Shown piece by piece: positions 56,276 through 64,000 of a stretch of DNA of 64,000 bases. The position numbers and the translations under genes are program-made. Origin of the DNA: Tetracentron sinense (Eukaryota; Streptophyta; Magnoliopsida; Trochodendrales; Trochodendraceae); assembly GCA_015143295.1 (NCBI GenBank), contig CM026565.1, forward strand, positions 9,298,041 to 9,362,040, in the 5' to 3' direction. Positions within the stretch are counted from its first letter, which is position 1, and every line of letters begins with the position of its first letter. A model generated the notes under the pieces. That model searched no databases, was not told where the DNA came from, and worked only from the letters and a program-made list of their open reading frames with translations.

Positions 56276-58466
56276 TGTAGAACTCCAGAACTTTTTGTAT
56301 ATGCCTTGGAATGCGTGTCAAGGCATGGTGCCTTGTAATCTCAAATTTCATGAAATAAGAATTAGAAGCCTTTGAGAAATTATTTCAAGAATGCTACAAT
56401 TAATTAAATAAATTATTTAATAATGTCTATAAGCATTGAAAGGGTCTTAGGCATGTTTAGAAGAGGTCAAAAGGGAAGTAGGATAAATCCAAGTAGTAGG
56501 AATTGGTGAAAATGGACTCAGTATCGAATTTGCAGAGCAACCAATCGCTTGGTCCATATTGGCGATCGATCGGTCCATAACCGATCGATCGAGTAGCTAT
56601 CATTTGGTGTACTTTTTTGTATAGGGAAAAATTCCAGAGAGCTTGTTTTTCACCGGTCGATCGGTAGGCGACCAATCGCTCGGTATTAATCACCGATCGC
56701 TCGGTCTATCGTGTTTTGCAGAATTTCATTAAGGGCCTTTTCATCTTTGGGGCTTTATACCCTTACCTATTAAGGCTTGCTCAAGCCTTGGGTTCCCACA
56801 CTTCACACTTAGAGTATTTTGGGAGATAGAGAGAGAGGATAAAGGGGATTCTAACCTAGGTGTTTCATTTGGGAAGGAATCAAAGGGTTTTGAAAACCCA
56901 AGATCGTTCTAAAGGCTTGGATTCTTCAATCCAAGGTTCAAACTCATGAGGAGTACATTCTCCAAGCTAGGGCAGCGACTCCACGCACGTGTTGGAGGGT
57001 TTTCCTTGCTTCTTCAAGGTCGGTACCTTACGCTACCCTCCTAGTTCACATTCTTTTTTTTTTTCTTCCTTCTTATGATCTTTCTCTACTATCTAAACAT
57101 ATAAATGCTATGGGATGAATGAATGGAGCATGATGGGCGATGGATGCCATGTGAATATGTTGTAATGAATGAAATGAGAAGGGTATTATACCAATAATGA
57201 ATACACGTGTATGTTGTGAATATAAACCCACCTAGAAAAGCATGGTATAGGCATTAACAAATAATTTACACACCACATGTTTGATGAAATGCCAAGGTGA
57301 AGAAAATGGGTTTTAAATCAAGAAATGTATGTTTAAAAGCATATGAAATTGCTTGGGTTTATGATAGTGTAATTAATTGTTTTCCTTAAATGGCATGAAT
57401 GTTTACTTGTTTAAAATTATGATATCCTATACATTGTTGAAATCTCAAATGTCATATTTAATTCCAAATGAAAGCATGTACACGATCCCACGAGCACGGC
57501 ATGCATAACATGGTTTACCGGCGTTTTCAAGAATAAGGTTTAGACGTGGGGCATATCTTATGATATGTTTTACCTCGCTTTTGGCAAGAGGACAAGAATA
57601 GGCATTGCATAGGAGGGAGTTTACACTTCCCTCCCTTCCAAGAGGGGCCTCCCCTCACTCACAAGTGCATATCATTGAAAGAAGGGTCTCCCTTCCCTCT
57701 CAAGTGCATCTCATTGAAAGAAGGGTCTCCCTTTCCTCACAAGTGCATCTCACAAGTTACATGAGCATGTTTAAATTCCAAGCAAGCACGCATGACATGA
57801 CACGCTCGAAAAGATCAAGCAAGATAGAAATGACAAGTTTTTCAAGCACGAAAAGGTATTTAAGTCAAGTCAAGTGCATGATGATTTCAAGAGTTTTATC
57901 GGCTTTTATGTGATGCAAGCATGAATATAAACTGTTTTACTTTTCTGATATTATATGAATTGCTTCCTGCTTTATATATCTCGTTATTGTTATGTTGTGA
58001 CTGTTGGTTAGCATATGGTGCACGCTGAGTATTCCATGCTTAGCCGTACGTTTATGTCGACAGGAATTGAGGGAGCTACTGCTCCATTTGACATTTGTGC
58101 TCTTGGCCCTTGGGTGGAGGAGGAGTATGTTGAGGAACCTACGGAGGAGCCTCATGTAGACGAGTACTACTAGGTGGTAGATTCTGAGTGATCTGTGGGT
58201 GAGCTTGAGAGAGTATATTCATGTATTTTGGCGGGCATGTCCGCACTTTCTTTTGTGATTTCATTTTGTACAACTTGGATCATGTATATATACTTAGAGG
58301 TTTGGTTAGTCTTCCGCTGTGCCATGTTAGTTATGCTTCCGCTATTATGTCCTCTTTGTATATGCTCCAGGTATTTTGCAGGATGGTTTGTCAAGCAAGT
58401 CATGTAAGTCATGATAAGTCGTCCAAGATTCACTCTAACTCCTACGGTGGGTTTTGGGTCGCGATA
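56276..58466 (+). mobile_element. Chromovirus-type solo LTR (2.19 kb), nested, decayed end
   Basis: Starts TGTAGAACTCCAGAAC and ends GGTCGCGATA (CA changed to TA), flanked by TAGGA (56271-56275) and GAGGA (58467-58471). Palindromes 56535-56706, donor AAG|GTCGGTAC at 57019, a three-copy CAAGTGCATCTCATTGAAAG repeat (about 57650-57760), hairpin 58024-58044 with a G-T pair, acceptor CAG 58061-58063. Confidence 0.88.
57600..57770 (+). repeat. Three-copy CAAGTGCATCTCATTGAAAG repeat
   Basis: Units of about 45 bp (CAAGTGCATMTCATTGAAAG, AAGGGTCTCCCTTYCCTC) in the minisatellite position of this LTR. The reading frame through it (57605-57913) is a by-product. Confidence 0.8.
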
Positions 58467-59072
58467 GAGGATGGTATGATACGGCGGTCCGAGCTAAAGT
58501 ATCCCTAACTCGTAGGGGGTATTTTGGGTCGCGACACCCCTAGTGTGGAAAATCCAACACAATTGAAGAGAATATGATTTTCTCTCTCCCTAAAAAAGTT
58601 CACGCCCCTCTCTCTCCCTCTTTGGGTTGTGCAGCCACCCCTCTCCCATCTTCTTCCTTTGTTTGATTTTGATCTTGAAGAAGACCAAGATCAATTGTTT
58701 GAAGATCAAGATAGTTTCTTTGAAGATCAAGATTGATTCTTTGTCGATCAAGAAGCATTCTTGCAATTAAGAAAAGAAGAAAAGATTATAGAGCTTGGAT
58801 TGGAAGGGTCATTATCTTCCATTCAAGAAAATATTTAAAGATATAAAGAAGGTTCGTGCGAATCGCGAATGAGACTTTTCACTTGCGAAGTTTTGTAAGT
58901 ATTGGTTTATCCTTCGAATAGCAAAGAAGACTTTTCACTTGCAAAGTATTGAAGGTATTTATTGTTCTATCCTTCATTGAATAAAATCAATTAGAACTAT
59001 AGTCATATCTTGGGATTCGATGTATGCCCCACAAGAGTTGTTTTTCCAAAATTAAAAAGAGGCATACTTTCA

Positions 59073-59573
59073 GTCCTATAAGAGCCTCGATTATGCTTCT
59101 CTTTGATTTTATTGTTTTTATCCATATTTATATCAAGATATACCCCTATGTGAATTTCGGCCACCATGGGATGTGGATCTTTTTGATTTCTTGATGGTTA
59201 GATAATAATTAAATCACTATGATAAACGGATCCCCCTCTATTTTAAATTTAGGGTGGATAGAATTGATTTTGATCAAGCCCTTTAAAATTAGTGAAATAC
59301 TAATTTGTGTTTTGGATGAATCCAATACTGCCCGAAATTGTAATAGGGTATATAGATATAAATTTGGTTGAAGCCCTTTTAGGATTTGAGAGATCTTTTT
59401 TGCATATTGTTATTTATATTATTGCTCATGGGATGTTTAATAATATTTCTTTTAAGCTTGGAGGCTTAGAAAATTATGATTATCGCTTTTATGATAATTT
59501 AGGATAATTGGATTATATCTTTATGAATGAGTTGTGTTTAATTGTAAATTGTTTATATTTAGACACACCACAT
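59073..59573. other. Unassigned AT-rich segment
   Basis: Lies between the family B LTR end and the SIRE-like solo LTR. No coding or repeat identity recognised. GTCCT at 59073-59077 should be the family B target duplication. Confidence 0.4.
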
Positions 59574-60956
59574 TGTTAGCCTAAAGGTTACAACCATAGG
59601 CACCCTTATTACTTTTAATGATAAAATAAATAATGAAATGTCTTTGGTGTTACTAATGTCTCCTTTAAGTATTTGTGAAAAACAGTGTACAAGAGCATTA
59701 GCAAATCATTCAAATCATAAGGCATGAAATTGTCATCCAAATTGAAAAAAGAAGAATTCAAGTCAAAAAAGCACAAAGTAATCAAAGTCAAAAGTAGCTA
59801 CAATCATTTTAGAAGATCAAATTAAAGGTCATGCCAAATTCCATAAGAAGATGAAACTTATCTAAGAAGAAGTCTTGGAAGATTTCAAAGTTGAAACCAC
59901 CATTAAAGATCCAAGATCAAGTTTGAAGACTCAAGAAGGTTTAGAGTTTATTTTTTTATTCTTTGAGAGTGCTTAGGACTTATGTAAAAAGTCCTCAAAA
60001 GTTGGATGTTGGAAAAGCTCAAAAACTTAGATTGACCATAGGTACCTTAAGACCTAATTGAAAATCACTCTAATGACCTAAAAAGATGATAATTATCTTG
60101 ATAAGGATAAGGTAGAAGACCTTGGAATTAAATCCCATCATTAAGGTCAAGAAAAATGGTTTTTATGATGAAATCAACCATCCAGTCAACTAAATGAACC
60201 ATCTAGTTGACTAGATGAAGGCCATGATTTTGATCTGGCAACTAGGTTCATCCAGTCGACTAGATCACCCATCCAGTCGACTAGATGACTTGGGATGAGT
60301 AATAAATGCACAATAACAGCTATATTTAATACTACCCCAACAACCATAAATCCTTTTGGGCTATAAATAGGATCATTTATGAATGAGAAATAACTATTGA
60401 TCAATCCCTATCATTCACTAGAAACTGAAAATCTCAAATCCTTAGTGAAAAACCAAAAATCCTCAATTCTTTGTTATTGAGCTATTCAACTCCATCATTT
60501 GGGAGATTTTCATAGAGCTTCAAAGAGATCTTATTGAGCTCATCTAAGGAGAAAATCTCAAGATTGTAATCTCTTCATACTTGTTGTATTGAGAAAATCA
60601 AGAATCTTGGATTCTTGTAATTGAAGCGGGAAGCTTTGGGAAAAGTGAAGAGATGACTGTTCTCTTGTACTGTTAGGTCTGATCTTCACCCGTAAAAAGG
60701 CTATGCGGTAGTGTATCATGGTGAACCCTCTAGCGGGAAATCTTGAGACGGGGACGTAGGCGGGAATGCTGAACCTCGATATCAATTCCTTGTGTTCGCT
60801 CTCTTTATATCTCATCCTTTCTCAATAATTGCATTATTTAGAATTGCTAGTTGCTATTCCCTTGATAATTTAAATTCTGCAAAAAGGGACTAAGTAGATA
60901 TTTAAATTTTCCAAGACCCTATTCACCCCCCTCTAGTGTCAAATACTTGGGCAACA
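59574..60956 (+). mobile_element. SIRE-like solo LTR (1.38 kb)
   Basis: Starts TGTTAGCCTAAAGGTTACAA and ends ACTTGGGCAACA. Flanks CACAT (59569-59573) and TACAT (60957-60961) differ by one base. Palindromes ATCCAGTCGACTAGATG (60178-60290) precede the TATA box CTATAAATAGG (60361-60371). Confidence 0.88.
60178..60290 (+). repeat. Palindrome array, CCAGTCGACTAGATG type
   Basis: CATCCAGTCAACTAAATG, CATCTAGTTGACTAGATG, CATCCAGTCGACTAGATC and CATCCAGTCGACTAGATG. The last unit ends about 70 bases before the TATA. Confidence 0.85.
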
Positions 60957-61920
60957 TACATTACTAGTGCTCTTTTGGATGTGGTGTTAGTGACCCATGC
61001 GGAAATTTTTACGTAGACCTTAGCTTTGTCTGATAACGGCATTAAGCACTATAAAAGGTTTTTATGTAAAATATCTAGAAAATTTACGTAGACCTTGGCT
61101 TTGTCTTATGAAGGCATTAAATACTATAAAATAATATTATGCAAAACCTCCATTAACCCTAAAGGTAATAGGGATGAGTAGGTTTCAACCATAAGGTGAA
61201 TACCTAATGGCCGAAACCCCCTATGAGGGCCAGTGGGTGTTTATCACTCCTTGATTAAACCTAATATCGAAAAAATTTTATATTCCATATTTTATATAAT
61301 GAAATTGTATGTAATTATATTATTCCCTTCAAGAAAAATATTAAGTGATTTTAAATGGGATAATTATCCTATGACCTTTCATTATCAATAAGACTAGGAA
61401 TTAATTAGCCTGAGTCTTGTCCTGCCAATTTTTTTTTGACATAACTCAGTCTAAATTAAACTCCTAGAGCCTTATTTCTATAGTAGATATGTGTATGTCT
61501 TGATAGTGAGTGTCAACTAAATTGGGGTCACAACCTTACTCGATCATATAACGAACCAGAATAATGGGTTTCACTTAAAAAAGAAAACATGACCGCTGAA
61601 ATAGTGATAGTCACGTTGTCCTTGGAGGTCGCAAGAAAATTGGGAATCACTAATTAACATAAAGAGTTATACATGAGATGTTTAGTCTGATGGATAGTTA
61701 ATATCCACCTTATGGTGCATGTGTAGTACTATCCTAAAATGGAAGATTGCATATGTATTATGAGGATCCCAATACTCGTCAAAAATAAAAAGTTTATTTC
61801 CTAATTTCATATAAAGAAGGGCCTTATGAAATTTGAAGAATGATGAGAGGATCATCGCAAATTTGAAATCCCAAAATTCAGTGAATATACGTGTGATTAA
61901 TAATGTAATTGTTTATGCTT
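60957..61920. other. Possible 5' region of the right-hand copia element
   Basis: Non-coding. A 74-bp direct duplication starts near 61011 and 61085 (ACGTAGACCTTRGCTTTGTC ... ACTATAAAA). No LTR terminus or primer site recognised, so its assignment to the copia element downstream is only by position. Confidence 0.35.
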
Positions 61921-62567
61921 TATGGTCCTAATTATGTGGACTAGAAGAGAAACCTTAACATTGTCCTTACCTCTCACAAAGTGGCTTATGTTCTTATTTC
62001 CGACTACCTGGAATTTACTGAGGAGACTCAGACCCCTGAGCAGGTTGAGAAAGCCTCTAGATGGCATGAGGCAAATAGTTTGGCCAAATGTTATAAGCTT
62101 GCCTTAATGTCTAATGTCCTAAAGCAGCAGCATGAGAGTTTTGGTACTGTTAAGGACATTATGACAAATCTCAAGGAGATGTTTGGGAACAAAATAGGAC
62201 TACTAGGTAGTTGGCTATGAAATGACTCATCAGAACCAGAATGTCTGGTGGAAACCTAGTTCGGGAGCATGTCATCAAGATTATGGGGTTCATTAATGAA
62301 CTCTTGACTCTTGGTGCAGATCTTGATCAACAGAGTCAAACGGATGCGATCCTTAACTCTCTCCCGGAATCCTTTTCCACATTTGTGTTGAATTACAACA
62401 TGAACAAGTTGGAGACTACTCTGCCAAAGCTCCTAAACATGTTGCAAACAACTGAAAAATTTATGAAGCGTAATAAGTTTTTTGCATATGTGGCAGAGGG
62501 TAGTGGACCTTCGAGGCCTAAGCCTAAGGGCAAAGGCGAAAAGAAGAAGCCCATGAATCATTATTGA
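61921..62567 (+). pseudogene. gag: Copia gag (nonsense and frameshift mutations)
   Basis: YGPNYVD starts the capsid-like domain; TAG at 61942-61944 replaces the expected tryptophan. Open text follows: KVAYVLISDYLEF, ASRWHEANSLAKCYKLALMS and IMTNLKEMFGN. A frameshift near 62195-62205 and stops (TAG, TGA near 62210-62220) separate it from RMSGGNLVREHVIKIMGFIN and ILNSLPESFSTFVLNYNMNK. It ends in a lysine-rich segment near PSRPKPKGKGEKKKP. The zinc knuckle and protease expected next are not recognisable before the MITE. Confidence 0.8.
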
Positions 62568-62656
62568 CCTTAGATGCAATTCTATTAATAACATTGAGGA
62601 TAATATGTCTACTAGTGTCAAACCTCAGAAAAGAGGTAGAGATTAGGTGAATCTAA

Positions 62657-62898
62657 GGTTGTGTTTTGTAACTCTAAATAATAAGAGCTTATTCAGGTTT
62701 TAGAGCTTATTTGGGTTTTAGAATGTTTGATAACAGGCTTATTAGACCTCTAGAAACTTTAAAAGTAGAGGAAAAACCTCTAAAAAAATAAGTAGCACGG
62801 GGGTAACTTATTTTTTTGGGTCTAAAAATTTAAAGCTTATTCTTTAGAGTTTATTTTTAAGAGCTTATTATATGTGAGTAGAGTTTCCAAACACACCC
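62657..62898. mobile_element. MITE, PIF/Harbinger (Tourist-like) type, TSD TAA
   Basis: 242 bp with imperfect terminal inverted repeats: GGTTGTGTTTTGTAACTCT on the left, and the reverse complement of the right end reads GGGTGTGTTTGGAAACTCT. Inner parts (AATAATAAGAGCTTATT / AATAAGCTCTT) also pair. It is flanked by TAA (62654-62656 and 62899-62901), the typical TWA target of this superfamily. The copia frame continues right after it (LTYLWHLWLGH). Confidence 0.8.
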
Positions 62899-62901
62899 TA
62901 A

Positions 62902-63505
62902 CATACTTATGGCATCTCTGGTTAGGCCACATCAATTTGGATAGGATCAATAGAATGGTAAATGATGGTCCTTTAAACCATTTGAATGTTGAACCTTATC
63001 CAACTTGTGAACCTTGTTTGAAAGGTAAAAGGACTAAAAGGCCATTTTTAGGTAAACCGAAGAGAGGCACTAGTATATTTAATTCACACTGATGTATGTG
63101 GACCCATGAATCATTCAACATGAGGTGGATTTATCTACTTCATAGCATTCACACATGATTTTTCTAGATATGGTTACATATATTTGATAAAACATAAATA
63201 GGAATTGTTTGAAAAGTTCAAAGAATTTCGGAATGAAGCAGAGAAACAATCAGGTAAAAGTATTAAAACTCTCAGATCCAACCGAGGAGGAGAGTACCTC
63301 TCAAATGAGTTCATGAATTATCTTAGAGATAATGGAAACCCTTTAGAAAGAAGAAATCGAACCTTATTGAATATGGTTCGTTCTATGATGAATGAAACTG
63401 ATTTGCCTATTTCTTTTTGGGGATATGCATTAGAGACAGCTATCTATCTATTAAATAGGGTACCTTCTAAGTCTATTTCCAAGACTCCTTTTGAGCTATA
63501 GATAA
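62902..63505 (+). pseudogene. pol: Copia GAG-pre-integrase and integrase (catalytic change and internal deletion)
   Basis: LWHLWLGHINLDRI and CEPCLKGKRTKRP form the zinc-binding part. After a frameshift near 63070, IHTDVCGPM carries the first catalytic D. The second catalytic position reads LRSNRGGEYLS, with AAC (Asn) at 63280-63282 in place of the usual Asp. About 15-20 residues normally present between DNG and the glutamate motif are missing (DNGNPLERRNRTLL). SFWGYALETAIYLLNRVPSK follows. The frame ends in TAG at about 63499-63501. Not functional. Confidence 0.85.
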
Positions 63506-63761
63506 GGCGAAAGCCTAGTCTAAAGCATGTCAGGATATGGGGTTGTCCAGTTCATGTGCGAAAGCAAAACTTTGACAAGTTGAAAGTAGGACTGAAAAGT
63601 GTCTATTTATAGGATACCCAAAAGAAACTCATGGATACTATTTCTATAATCCTAGCGAACAAAAAGTGTTTGTAAGCAGGAATGCCATTTTTCTAGAAGA
63701 GGATTTCATCCTCAATAGAGAAAGTAGTTTTAAAATAGATCTTGAGGTGCAAGATTAGAAT
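63506..63761 (+). pseudogene. pol: Copia post-integrase linker
   Basis: Reads HVRIWGCPVHVRKQNFDKL, then a stop after KSVYL, GYPKETHGYYFYNPSEQKVF and SRNAIFLEEDFI, the conserved stretch between copia integrase and reverse transcriptase. Interrupted by several stops. Confidence 0.75.
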
Positions 63762-63830
63762 AAAGTGACCATTTTTTTTTTTTTTAAAAAGCCACTCAGG
63801 AGGAGTGGGGGGATTGGTAGAAAGTGACCA
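63762..63830 (-). mobile_element. Tiny poly-A retroposon with 10-bp target duplication
   Basis: AAAGTGACCA occurs at 63762-63771 and 63821-63830. Between them are 49 bases: a T run, then AAAAAGCCACTCAGGAGG and AGTGGGGGGATTGGTAG. On the - strand this is a short body ending in poly-A, as expected for a severely truncated LINE- or SINE-type insertion. The body contains CCACTC-AGGAG-GAGTGG, a perfect 6-bp hairpin. Confidence 0.7.
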
Positions 63831-64000
63831 TGGTTAAACATATCTTAACTGAACTTATAAGTACACAACAACCTAGGAGAAGTACAAAGATTAATCGACC
63901 TCTGGATAGACTGTCTTATCTACAAGAGGTATATACTATGGAATTGGATTCCTTAGAAGATGATCCTTATACTTATCAAGAAGCAATATATGATATTGAT

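Larger units (their letters stand above)
54536..58536 (+). mobile_element. Chromovirus-type solo LTR (about 1.8 kb own), TSD CCCCT
   Basis: Starts TGTAGAACCCCTAATATTC and ends TTTTGGGTCGCGACA, flanked by CCCCT at 54531-54535 and 58537-58541. The insertion point is directly after the family B TATA box. Palindromes 54757-54945, TATA CCTATATAAGG (about 54996-55006), donor AAG|GTAGATAC at 55210, hairpin 55900-55920, acceptor TAG 55936-55938. It was split at 56276 by a related LTR. Confidence 0.9.
53858..59072 (+). repeat. Family B LTR, + orientation, split by nested chromovirus LTRs
   Basis: Own parts are 53858-54535 and 58537-59072. The first contains GGTGGGATACCCACTTC and the TATA (TATAAATAGG, 54521-54530). 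The second has GGTTCGTGCGAATCGCGAAT and ends AAAAAGAGGCATACTTTCA at 59072. About 1.1 kb at the left end is missing: the fragment starts mid-LTR after another LTR's CA. Confidence 0.75.
61921..64000 (+). mobile_element. Decayed Ty1/copia element, cut by the window end
   Basis: Gag, GAG-pre-integrase, integrase and the following linker appear in order on +, in at least three frames with stops. Its text differs from the SIRE element, for example GYALETAIYLLNRVPSKS instead of AEAINTSCYFINRV, so it is a different copia lineage that I do not name. A MITE (62657-62898) and a tiny retroposon (63772-63820) lie inside. Reverse transcriptase would be to the right of the window. Confidence 0.8.

Noticed and set aside
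57605-57913. 102-codon frame with repeated PSQVHLIERRVSL-type text
   Set aside because: It is the translation of the three-copy repeat in an LTR and runs into non-coding LTR sequence.

Overview
This is plant nuclear DNA, probably pericentromeric or otherwise repeat-rich intergenic sequence of a flowering plant. Almost the whole window is nested LTR retrotransposons. I recognise no host protein-coding gene, rRNA, tRNA gene or CRISPR. The evidence is TG...CA repeats with 5-bp target duplications, tRNA-type primer sites, polypurine tracts, Ty1/copia and Ty3/gypsy domains, and cytosine-to-thymine style decay of reading frames.

Layout, left half (1-28832). A degraded SIRE-type Ty1/copia element runs on the + strand from beyond the left edge to its 3' LTR at 27077-28832. 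It contains integrase, reverse transcriptase and RNase H remnants (about 5160-7982) and an extra ORF in the envelope-like position (11413-12632 continued at 25847). Three elements were inserted into it: a coding-free chromovirus derivative (1-4967, LTR about 3.16 kb), a solo LTR (8445-11241, TSD TAAAA), and a full-length Tekay/Del-like chromovirus on the - strand (12633-25846, TSD GAAAG). That chromovirus carries another solo LTR (22016-24673, TSD TAAAA) in its own 5' LTR.

Layout, right half. An old Ty3/gypsy-like element with about 1.2-kb LTRs lies on the - strand (30416-40352). It was hit by a SIRE-like solo LTR (31420-32822) and by two solo LTRs of an unclassified family here called B (32897-35051 on +, 36413-38615 on -). 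From 43.4 to 59.1 kb there are duplicated copia-LTR-like pieces, rearranged B-family LTRs, and two pairs of nested chromovirus-type LTRs (46407-51814 with 46449-48909 inside; 54536-58536 with 56276-58466 inside). A third SIRE-like solo LTR (59574-60956) follows, and the window ends in a second, decayed copia element (about 61921-64000) that carries a small TAA-flanked MITE and a tiny poly-A retroposon.

Shared architecture. The chromovirus-type LTRs are modular: a conserved box; an array of short palindromes whose sequence differs between subfamilies; usually a TATA-like box; a conserved GT splice-donor-like site (often inside a 7-bp hairpin); a minisatellite; then a conserved GCTGAG...CTCAGC hairpin 18-20 nt before a CAG/TAG acceptor-like site. 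Palindrome arrays just upstream of TATA also occur in the unrelated SIRE-like and B LTRs, and one lies upstream of the SIRE envelope-like ORF. These arrays, the proposed intron inside the LTR, and a frame-restoring intron between gag and protease of the chromovirus are the observations I rate most worth following.
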